Shown: piece after piece, positions 35,701 to 47,700 of the stretch | Layout of the letters: each line of letters starts with the position of its first letter | Position numbering within the stretch: the stretch's first letter is position 1 | Origin: Acridotheres tristis | Lineage: Eukaryota > Chordata > Aves > Passeriformes > Sturnidae | NCBI GenBank assembly: GCA_037013685.1 | Contig: CM072889.1 | Coordinates: 19,787,976-19,851,975, forward strand | DNA: 64,000 bases | Direction: 5' to 3' | The notes under the pieces: model-generated | The model's input: the letters and a program-made list of their open reading frames with translations, nothing else | Databases searched by the model: none | Told to the model about the DNA's origin: nothing | Program-made: the position numbers and the translations under genes

Positions 35701-38700
35701 TCTGTTGACTTCTTCTGAGACTTTGGGTCCAGAAGAACCTGTGTAAGTGATCTCTAGGTCTTGTCCATCTCTGCTTGCCCCCTGCCTGCAGATTGTCCCA
35801 ATCCTGTCCTTTTTCTGTGCCCAAGGTTGCTGGGTCAGCTGCGTGAGATGGAGACTGCCTTTGATGGCTTCTGGGAAAAGCACCAGTTAAAAATGGAGCA
35901 ATATCTACAACTCTGGAAGTTTGAGCAAAGTTTTCAGGAGGTAGGATCAGATGTGCTTCCATTGGGAGAAGGGAGAGTTGGAGATCTGATGGCGAGAAGT
36001 TTTTATGCTCTTTATTTTGGGAGTGTTTAATTTCTGCTGCTGTTCCCTGACTGTGGCAGGGCTTGGGGAAATGGCTGTGCTTCCTCACTGAGAGCTAATT
36101 CAGGTATCACTGCCCTGCAGTCGTGTGGGTTTTGCTGATGGAAGCATCTTTGAATTCAGAAATTAGTTCTTGGACACTGGTTGTATTATTGGATTTAGCA
36201 ATCTTAGCTCAAGTGTGATTAATGTTGGGCTCAGAGTGATTTCCTGCCTGTGCTTTGTACCTTCCTCTTTGTGTCTAGGTCAAGAATGCCATTGAATTTT
36301 TAATGGGGCAGCAAGCAGAGGTGCCTGACACTGGTGACAGCATCCCCCAGGTGAAACAGAGGCTCAAGGACTTGGAGCATTTCGATGGCATGGCTCAGGT
36401 GAGCTGATCTCGCACAGAAGCAGCACTAATGAGACACAAGAGCCACATCCTGTGCTTTTGGCAGGAGGTGTTTGCTGAAATCACCTGGTTCTGGTGTAAT
36501 TTGCTGGTAAGTGCTGCACAAAAGGATCGATTTCATGTCTGTGCTCTGAGCAGCCACGCTGGGATCACTCTGAAAGCCAGAAACAGGGTATTTAATTATC
36601 ACAGTTAAAATAAATTGCTGAGCCACCGTGAAAATCCGGAACAGATAAATGTCTGAACATGGGGGAGGCGTGGGATTTAATGAGCTGGAAGAAGAATTAT
36701 TTATATTTTAAATGCTTTAGCTATGCTAATAGGCAGAAACTTGTTACCAGGCACATGGAGTTGCAAAAAAAGTTGTGTCCTGACGTGTCTGTGACTTGAA
36801 CATAACATATGGGTGAAGACTAAGAGATGTAGGGGAAAGAAGAGTGAAGAGGAATGATTCACTGGAGCCCAGCTAAGGATGTGACCTTTGCCAAGGGATG
36901 TGCTGGGCACGTGGGCCGGGGTCAGCAGAGAAATCCTGAGGGATCTGGACACAGGAGAGAAGAGATTTTTAGAGAAAGCTCAGAGGCTTGCTGGCCGTTT
37001 GGAAGAAATGTTGATGTGGAGAGGGAGTGGGACCAAAAAGTCCTGCCAGTGGAAAGCCAGCCCTGGAGAAACCATAAGCCTTACACTGACTGAGGTGTGC
37101 AGAGGACATGGGGTGTTCTTGGCATCCAGATAAACCTGAACTGCTGCAATTCCCTTTGCCTGGGAGCACAGTGGGACCTCGGGGCAGTTTAGTCGGGGGC
37201 AGTGATGCATTGCCTGCAGGCACTCAGTGCTGCTGCTTTGCTGAAATGCTCTTTTATTCTTCATCCTCTTTATGGATAGCAAAGGTTTGTATTCCCAGGT
37301 GGTGGGGGCACCATTTTATCCTGTGTCAGCCACCCGTGCTGGCTCCTCCTGCTGGCATCTCCATCACCTCCGTGTGTGCTGAAATCCGAGGTGAGGGAGT
37401 GCTGTTGGTACGTGTGGGCACTTTGGCGTTATTTATTTCTGAAATGTGCCCTGCTCTGTCCCTTTCCCTGCAGGATCTGATAGGGAAGGCTCAGGTGGTG
37501 ATCCTGCATGGCCACCAGCTCGCAGCCAACCACCACTATGCCCTGAACCTGATCTGCCAGCAGTGCAACGAGCTGCGGCACCACGGCGACCTCCTGGCTG
37601 AGGACATCAAGAGGAGGAAGACGAGCCTGCACAAGACCTTGGAGCTTCACACCCGCCTCCAGCAGGTGCGGTCCAGAGACACGGGGCTCTGAGCACAGAG
37701 TCGGTTGGCTCCTCCATGGGGCTGGCCCCTCTTCTCAGCTGGAAGCAGCTGAAATGTGCAGATTTCTGCAGCAGTTGGTGGTGGAGGGGTGTTCCCCAGA
37801 GGCTGGAGGAGTTCCACACCCCTCCTGTAGCTGCACGGGTTTCTGGAGGTGTTTTAGTGCTCTGAGGCAGCACAAAGAGCTGGGCATCCACAGAGCACCA
37901 AGGTCAGCTGCTGCTCTTGGTCGTGCTTTCATGTTACATCCATGCATTAATTTGGAGTTTTTCGTGCCCAGTGTGACAGGTAATGCTTTCAATAAACTCC
38001 AGCTTTTTTTTTTTCTGAGTGATTTATTAAGAATGAACATAGCTGGGTGGAAAATAAGGTGACAGATTGGTAGATGGGCACAGCTGCTGTGTGCTAGCAT
38101 GGAAGTGGAGTCATGTGGCTCCAACACGCCTTGATATCTTAATCAGCATCAAATATTCATTTAGGAAAATTCACGCTAATTAGGCCAGAAGGCACACGGC
38201 TGTAATGTGCTTGAGGCCCATTAAGAGAAACAGTGAATTTTGACCCTGTTCCATTTCCCTGTTTCAGGGAATTGGGGAGCTCAGTTTCCTCTCTGTGTGC
38301 CCCACTTCAGCTTGGTGCTGATTTGTGGGGACAGCAAGTTCCTTGGCATCCTCTGAGCTGCAGGACAGGGACCTGTCCTGGGCTCCTTGGGGCCTGGGTG
38401 GTGCTGGGTGCAGGGTCCTGCCTTCCTGTTCACAGCACTGGACATTCTCTGTTGTTCTTGGCTGGAGCATCTCGTCACCCTGTGCACACCAGTGAGCCCC
38501 AGTTCAGGGCTGCACTGAGCCCCAGGAAAGCTGGCAGCCTCCCTGGAGGCTCCAGAGTGCCCAGTGCAGCTTTCCCAGCTGGAGAAATGGGCATGTGGTG
38601 GTCGCTGGGGTCAGCGTGCACTGCTCCTCCCGTGTCAGCTTCAGCACTGCCTGTAGCCAGGTACAGGTAGAACAACTTGCCTGGGTCTGCTGAGGACTCC

Positions 38701-41700
38701 AGTTACCAAACAGAAAAAATGATTTTTCTGCTTTCTGCTCAAATTTCTGAGGTCTTTGAGGGCTGCTGAGCTGCATGCAGCCCCAGTCGGGGATGCTCCT
38801 CAGGAGAGCTCATTGCAGTGCAGGTGGCACTGAGGTCTCTGTCCTGTGCTGTCCCCAGGCTCTGCAGTGCTGTGATGAAGGTGCCTACCTGCTTGCCAAC
38901 CAGCAGATGGATAAGTGCCAGTCCAAGGAAGGTGCCCAGAAAGCACTCCAGGACATAGAAAGATTTCTTGAAAGCTCTTCAGCCTACTTAAACTGTGATC
39001 CCCAAGCCCTGTACTACGACTTTGAGTCAATCTTAACACCTGAGCTGAAGGTAAGCAAAGCCCCCAATTCCTTGTCACACAGGTGAAAAGCAGGGTTGGA
39101 CCTGTGGCACTGCTGTCACCTTTAGAGTCCCCTGCTCTGGGTCAGAGTGTCAATGGCATTTTTTTGGGTATTCTGGTCTCTGTGCAGTGCTAATGACCTC
39201 TGTGATTTTTTTTTTGGGGGGGTATTTTGGTCTCTGTGCAGTGCCAGTGACCCCTGTGATTTATTTGGTGTGTTCTGCTCTGTGCAATGCCAGTGACCCC
39301 TGTGATTTTTTTGGTGTGTTCTGCTCTGTGTGCAGTGCCAGTGACATCTGTTATTTTTTTATTTATTTTGGTGTGTTCTGCTCTGTGTGCAGTGCCAATG
39401 ACATCTGTTATTTTTTTATTTATTTTGGTGTGTTCTGCTCTGTGTGCAGTGCCAGGTGCAGTGTGTGCAGGTGAAGCTGGAGAATGTTCGTAGCCTGTTC
39501 CAGAGCCGCCAGTCCTGCTTCAAGAAGCTGCTGGACAAACACGTGAGGCCAGTCCAGCTGGTGGCCCCTCGGCCAGAGACCCCCCCCAGATCCAAGTCAC
39601 CTTTATTCTCTCCTAAACATGGTAACCTGTTGTGCTCTTGTGGTGTTTTCAGCTGGAAGTTTTGCTTTGAGGCAGGCAGAGTAAGGCTTAGGATGGTTTT
39701 GAGAAGCTAACTAAACCCTGCTGGCAGATACAGAGTTATTGGATCGTGTTAAATACATATCAGGTGATTTATTAACATTCCAGTGCTTGTGTCCATGTTC
39801 CCATACCTGTTTGAAAGGTGAAGCTGGTTCCTTGTTATTTATTTCCACTTCCTACTCAGTGGAAAAGGGCTGTAAGTAGTTCTGCAGTTCTGCTTTACTG
39901 GCATCCTGCTGGGCTGGGAACTGGTGAATTAACACTGCAGAATAAAAAGGACAGGGTTTATAAATGTATTAGCTTGCCTATTCTCCAGCTGTCTTGAGCT
40001 GGAAGTGACATAAAGCTAGACTGATGTTTGCAAAGGAGTTTGGAGAAATGAGGAGCTCAAATTCATGAACAGAAATGAGCTGGATGCTTAACTCCTTTTG
40101 ATTCCTCAGGGTGTCTTCCTTAAATCCCAGTTGTGGAATAATTAATGCCCATAAAGGTACAAATTCTCACTGAACTGAGGTCACTGAATGTTCTGCCTTA
40201 GTTTTGGTAATGGGATGTGGCGCCATGTTAGCTTTAAATGATAATATTAAAACTTTCATCCTGGGCAGCCCTGAGTGTATCAGGCAGAATTAAGAGATTC
40301 CACAGTAGCATCCATGTATTTTCAACCAGGACTTGCTGAATTATGTCAGAATACTAAATTCAGTCATCTGACAACATAAAAGCAATTAAACATTTGTGGT
40401 TTAGCACAAGGTTTTTATGATGGGTTAACAAATATTGGTTGTGGTGAGTTGTAGCAGGTGTCACACAGCACCAAAGCAGCTTCAGTTCAGGGAATGAGAA
40501 ATGTAAATAGCCAAGTGGAGGGGTGGCAATGAAGCTGGATGCAATGAGGGAAATTAAACGGCTCAAGATGCAGCCAGTGCAGCAAATAAATCCCAGATTT
40601 CCTCTGTAAAGCACATTGCCTCTGCAGCCCTTTCCTCAACCAGTAAAAAAATCTCTGAGTGTTTAAACTAGAGCATTGCCCATTTTACCTAGCACAGCTT
40701 TTCCAGCTCTCCAGAAAGAGGAAAGGGCTAAGGACAAATTACTAAGAGTGGGGCAGATGAGTGGCCACCTCTGGGATCACCATCCCTCAGCTGGATTTAT
40801 TTCATGCCCTTGTGGGACAGGTTTTTCTGGCAGAGGCTCTCGGTCACCTGCAAAGCACAGGGCTCCTGATTCATCCTGCCTGGAAGCCGTGATCAAGTGT
40901 GGGAAAGACAAAAGGCTCCTCTTTGGTTGGATCATGACAGGAGACTGTTTAATTCAGTCTGTTTGATAGCAGACATCAAACTGTGCAGGCCTGCTGGCGT
41001 GACGGGCAGTGTCAAAGGCACACGCTGAGCTCTGCTTTGACGTGGATGGGTTTTATGGTGTGCTTGAAACCAAACCAGCTCTGAGCACATCACTTTCGTG
41101 CTCTGTTTCATTCTTTCTTGTGTTTCTGGGCCCCTTTCCCCCCTTCTTCCTCTGTCTGAGGATGGATGCCTCCTCTTTTATCTTTGCCCTGGGTTTGAAG
41201 CCTGTCTGAGAAATGTGGTTCTAATTTTTAAATCATTTTTTTGGGAGGGGTAGAGAGCAAATCTCTCCCACCCTGAGGGCTCAGGTGCAGTGAGCAGTGC
41301 AGCAGTGGCTGTGGCAGAGCCCAGGTGCTGGAGCAGAGTCACTCCTGCAGGAGAGGCTGTGCCCACATCCCTGCTCCCTCCTCCCAGGGCAGCCCTGAGC
41401 AGGGCCCCTGGCAAATCCTCACCTCTTCTGGCTCGTCCCACGTGTGATGGGGAGCATCCCCACACAGCCACACACACCTCTGGTGTGTCTGCAGCCTGCA
41501 GAGCTCTCTGATTGCTCCACAGGGTGCCAAGCCTGGCTGGGATCACCTGGAACAAACAGCTGGGCTGGAACAGCTGGGCTGGGATTACCTGGAACACCTG
41601 GGCTGGAACAGCTGGGCTGGGATCACCTGGAACAAACAGCTGGGCTGGAACAGCTGGGCTGGGATTACCTGGAACAAACAGCTGGGCTGGGCTAACCTGG

Positions 41701-44700
41701 AACATCTGGGCTGAGCTAGCCTGGAACATCTGGGCTGGGCTAACCTGGAACATCTGGGCTGGGCTAACCTGCCCCAGCTGAGGGTGGGCTCTCCAGAGCA
41801 GGTTGCCCTCAGAGCAGCTCCATGGCTCCAGCATGGCCACGTTCTTCTCACAAAGTATCTGAATGATGTCATCCAGCTCACATTGATGCTTTAAGCTTCC
41901 AGTTTACCTCTAGCTCAATTACAGCTTGTAATTATTTACTGACAATAGCAATAAATTCAGAGAGATGGTTTATTACAGCCCTACATTCATAAAAGGACTT
42001 TGAAACATTGTCCTAGTAGGGGATGTTCATTTTTGTAGTTTATTTGATTTTGTTGGTTTTGCTCTTATCATCTGCTCAGGCTTCAGAGACTTTGTTAGGT
42101 TTTATTATTGTGTTCCCTTAGTGGGCATTTTGTTTTCTCTAAATATTTGTACTTTTTGGCCTTCATGACCGTGTGACTTGCTGTGTGGAATCAGCATTGT
42201 TTGGGATAAACACCCTTTGTTTTGTCAGTTTGCTATGAGTAATAACTAACTAATAATTATTTATTCTTCAAGTGTATCCCATTTTTCTTCCTGACTTATT
42301 AGTTTCTGTCTGAAGGATCTCCTTCACTATACATGTACATTATGTAATTCTGCTTTTTTTTCTACCCGAGGTGTAGATTTTAATTCCAGTTTGAAATTTT
42401 CATTTGACCTCTCTCTCCCTGGGAAGAAAACTCCAAGAAAAACTCCAAGTTCTCGCAAGGTAAGAATTATTCATGAAATCTGAGTTAGTTTTATACACCA
42501 GAAAACTGAAACTGCTCTCAAGATTGAATGTACTTTGGATTTGGAGATGTTCTCTGTATTTTCTTTTTTCTTTTCCCTTTTTAAAAAAATCAAGCAAACC
42601 CAAACTCTCTTACATCCACGTGTTCAGTTGGATTAGTCCAACCCCTGAGCTCTCTCTTGGGTTGATTTTCCAATATCCAGGTATCTATTTCCTGTGTGTT
42701 ATTCCCTGAATATTCCCTTATTCCACACATAACAGAGATGTGTGTTAGGAGATATCCCATCCACAGATATTTCCCCTGTGGAAACTCTTCTCTGGCCTCT
42801 TCACTGCTGAATTATGTTCCCAGTGTTTTCAGAGTAGTTTCTGGGAATATTTGGCTGCCCACTGCACGTTGCTGCCTTTGAAGGTTTATTGCCCAGGGGT
42901 TCCTGTAGGGAAGCTCATTCCATCCTTCCCCAGGGATTCCTGGGCTCCTCCTGCCCTTCCTGCAGCTCTTCCCATTTCTCCTCCAGATCGAAGTCATGCA
43001 CGACTACCAGGAGAAGAGGAATTCCTTGCAGTATTTTATTTCAGACAGTGATGACAGCTTAGATATACTGAAAGGGTAAGCACTCAGCCCATTGACATCA
43101 CCTAAATGATGATTATTTGTGGCCAATCCTTGCCCCATCCCTGTGTTCCTCCAGCCTGACCCAGGTGTCACCTCTTGTGCTTTTACCTCTTGGTTATTAA
43201 TGAGGTCACCCAGCACTATTAATGAGATCACACATTATTAATGAGATCACCCAGCACTATCCATGAGATCACCCACTGTTCTGGGCTCCTTGAACTGCTC
43301 TGATCACCTGTGGGGCTTTTTCTAGACATGAAAATAATGCACTTCTGTTTATTTTTTCCATTTTAGCCATGTCATAAATGAGCTCATAGAGACAGAGAGG
43401 GTGTATGTGGAGGAGCTCTTCACTGTTTTGACGGTGAGTGCCTTCTCCAGGCTCATTCTCCAGGTTGCTCCTTGCTGTTCCCTGGTGATTTGTGCCAAAG
43501 GGCACTGCCACTGTGCAGCTGGGCAGGGATGGGGCAGGGCACGACTGTCACCACGCTGTCAGGTCCCAGTCTTGTCATAAATGCTCAGGTTTGCTCCTTA
43601 GGTTTTCTTTGTTGGAGGCATCTGCAGGAGCAGCTGGTGTCAGGGTGAGCTTTTCATCTCCAGGGAAGGAGAATCTTTGTGTTTGTACACAGAGCACTGG
43701 TAATTAGCCTTAGCAGGGCCTGTAAAATACTAAAAGCTGTTTCTTTTTATGGTTCCCTAATTTCCTTTACCTTGAGGAGACAAAAGGAAGCAGCTTGTGT
43801 TTTATCCCTGGGAGAATTCTCTTCTCAATACTGTGAAGTTCGTGGCTGTATGAAGCACATTACTTCAGAAAGCAGATAATGATTTCTTCTAATGTCATTT
43901 TAGACATTACTACTTTATTCCAGAATAACTCTTGCTGATGGCCAGAACAAGTTGGCTGTTAAATATCTCCCTCCTCACATTCTCTCACCCAGGAGCAAGC
44001 AGGGTATAAATCTGTTGGGCTGCAGGTAGTTACAGGTAATTTCCCTGCACTGATTGGGATTTTTGTTAAACCACACTCTGTGATGAGGCACTTGGCAGGT
44101 ACACAGATTTATTGCTGTGCACATCGAGTGTAGATAGAGAAAAATGGACAGATAAACTTCAGTTTTCTGAAAATAAGTATTTCCTTTAAAGAGGGAAGCC
44201 TGCTTGCTGTCCTTAAATAAAAATGACTAATTTTCCAGATACTTATCACCTCTTGCATCCTTAATCAACTACAAAATGCCTGCTTAGTATAAGGAATATT
44301 GATTCCAGCCACAGTGAGTGTGAGAGATTAGTTTGGAAAGGCAGAGGAGATGTGCTGTACATACTGAACACATTTCTGCTGCTCATGTTGAAAGTTCTCA
44401 GCTCAGTGCAGTCCTTGGTGAGCAGCAGGGCCAGCCTGAGCTGTGCCTGGTGGCATTTTTGGGGTCCCTTTGCACTGATGGTGCTGAGCTCTGGCTGTGC
44501 CTTCTCCCTGCACTGCACTTAGGGAATTTGCCATTTCTGGTGCAGTGATGGGCTGTTCCTTCAGGGAGCTTTGCATTATTTCCCAGTTCCACCCAACAAT
44601 TTGAATTTCAGTGTTGTTCCTTCCAGCTCCTCCCCACTTTGGGAGCCCAGGATTTCAAGGGGCAGGTGGAGCCCCAGAGCCCAGAATTCCTGAAGCATTG

Positions 44701-47700
44701 AGGAGAGCAAGAGCTGAGTGCTCTGCACATCCTGTACAGGGCCAAAAAGCCCTGATTTAGGATTTGATCTCTGTCCTGGACTGTAGCTCACCTCCTGCAC
44801 TGGTTCTGTGTGGAGCTGCACCCCTGCACTCTGACCCAGCCCTGCTGAGTGCCCTGCTCACACACCAGCATTGCTGAGAGCCCTGTCCTGCAGCCAGGCT
44901 CACCTGCAGAATTGGGAATCTCTGCAGTGCTGCCAGCCCCACGGGAGCTGTGCCACACCATTCCCTTCTGGACCACAGCCCCATGTGCCCAGGGACTGAA
45001 AGACAGGGATTTAGAGACAGAAAAATGGAATAAAAGGGATATTGCACTGAGCAGCAGAGCTCATATTGGAAGTGTGTTCGTGTCCCCTTTCCCTTTGAGG
45101 AGCTGGCAGCTCAGTGATGAGCCCTTTTCCATCTGGCAGGGCTACAGAGCTGAGATGGACAATCCTGCCATGCTCATCCTGCTGCCCCCCGTGCTGAGGA
45201 ACAGGAAGGATGTTCTCTTTGGAAACATGCCCGAGATCTATGACTTCCACAACAAGTATGGTGCTGCTCTGCTCCCCTTCCCCACCCCCTGCTCCCCTGC
45301 CGTGCTGCACTCCCAAACCTCTCCTTGTTCACTGCTCTGGTTCTGTCTCTTCTCCCATCTCTTGCAGAATTTTCCTGCACAGTTTGGAGAACTGCCTGGG
45401 AGCCCCTGAGAGAGTGGGATGCTGTTTCCTAGACAGGGTGGGTGAATCATTTTCACATACAAAGCAGATTGGAAGGCCAATGCTGCTGCTGCTTTGTCCC
45501 ACTCTGCAGCACCTCAGTGCTGTTGGCTGAGTGAGAGGCTCCTGACCCTCAGGGCCAGCAGAGATGGGGCAGAGCAGCTGTCCTGACCATGCCTGTGATC
45601 CCCAGCTCTGCTTTTTCACCCCAACTCTGTCACTTTTAGACACTAAAGTTGGCAGCAGAGACAAAAGCTCACCCAGTGTGGTGCTGGCTCATTTGCTGCC
45701 CAGCAGGATTGGGTCCCTGGGGGTGACTTGGCTCTGGCTTGCCTTGCAGAGGGACGATTTCCAGATGTATGAGAAGTACTGCCAGAACAAACCCCGCTCT
45801 GAGTCCCTGTGGAGGCAATGCTCTGAGAGCTCCTTCTTCCAGGTGAGCTTCTCCTCCTTCCTCCAGGTGAGCTTCTCCTCCTCCCCAGGCAGGCCCCACC
45901 ATGGGACACTCCTCATCCTAAACTCCTCCTCAGCAGCTCACAGTTCTGCATTTTGTTTGGTGTCGTGTTAAAATCTAAACACTAAATGCTCACAAAAAGA
46001 GATGTTGGAGTTTCCTGTACCCCAGGAGTACCAGGCAGATCCACTTGCTGTGTTATTTCCATGTTTTATAATATTCCTGTAGCTGTGTTATTTCCATGTT
46101 TTATAATATTTCTGTAGCTGTGTTATTCCCGTGTTTTATAATATTCCTGTAGCTGTGTTATTTCCATGTTTTATAATATTTCTGTAGCTCTGTTATTCCC
46201 GTGTTTTATAATATTTCTGTAGCTGTGTTATTCCCGTGTTTTATAATATTTCTGTAGCTCTGTTATTCCCGTGTTTTATAATATTTCTGTAGCTCTGTTA
46301 TTCCCGTGTTTTATAATATTCCTGTAGCTCTGTTATTCCCGTGTTTTATAATATTTCTGTAGCTCTGTTATTCCCGTGTTTTATAATATTCCTGTAGCTC
46401 TGTTATTCCCGTGTTTTATAATATTCCTGTAGCTCTGTTATTCCCGTGTTTTATAATATTCCTGTAGCTGTGGGTACCATCCAACACTTGGACATGGAAC
46501 CTTTGAAGTCATCAAAGCCCACGGCCGTGCTGTTGGAATAATTTCTTACAGATGGTGCAGAAGTTACTTATTCTGAATTGTGTGTTCCAGGAATGCCAGA
46601 GGAAATTGGAGCACAAACTGGGGCTGGATTCCTATCTGCTGAAGCCAGTGCAGCGCCTGACAAAGTACCAGCTACTTCTGAAGGTATTTCATGTTCTGCC
46701 TCCAAAGGGCATCAGCAGCTGGGTCAGATTTGGTTTATTTTTCAATTAAAGCTTACCTGTAAATCAGCACCAAGCTTTGGATGACGTATTGCTTATCTTG
46801 GCCTCTCCTGAAGTGACTTTCAGTGAAGATGAATGTTCACACACTTGAAAAAGGAACAAGTGCTTTAACAGGCCAATTTTTCAGGAGAGACTGTTTGAAT
46901 CTATTCAGAGATGCAAAATTGCAGAAGCACTTGTAAGAAAACCGAGCCAGAGATGATCATGAGAATCTGATGAATGAAATATTTTGTTGCATCTCTTCTT
47001 CTCCTCAGGTGTTGATAGCACCTGTAATGTTTAATGCATTTATTTTTGTGCCCCCATCTGAGGCAGGGCAGGCAGTTGTTCTCACTTTGAACAACTTGGG
47101 CAGGAGCTCCTGGGCCACCTTCTGGCCTCTTGAATGGGTGAGCCTGCAGCTGGGGGTGGGCACAGGAGATTGGAAATCAAACTAATTTTATCTCAGTGGT
47201 AAAATTCTGTCTTCCATTTACTGACTTTACGGCTCTGGGTTTTATAAACTCTGTTCCCTGTGTGTGCCAGCCTAAGACAGTCACCTGTGCAAGCTCCTTT
47301 GAGGGCATTGGCAGCCAGTGAAAAACCCTAGCCTTGTTTGCCAGATCTGACCAAGCAGGAAAACACAACACAAAGGAATCAGGAGAAAGTGATGCTGCTC
47401 TCTGCTGACTGCATCCTTCAGGAAACATTAAGAATAGCCCATCCCTTATTGAGCTGTTCCACACCTCATACTGACTGTGCTTTAGAGGGAGCCTTTCTCC
47501 AGTGACATGAAAACAGAAACTCAGTGTAGGTCACTTCTGGGCCTTGGAAACTTTGGGCAAGGTGGAAAAATCTGCTTTGTTCAAGTGCAAACACATGCTC
47601 TCCCATTTCTGTTTTCAGGAGCTGCTGAAGTACAGCACGAGCTGTGATGGAGTCCAGGAGCTCCAGGAAGCTCTGGTGGCAATGCTGGATTTGCTGAAGT

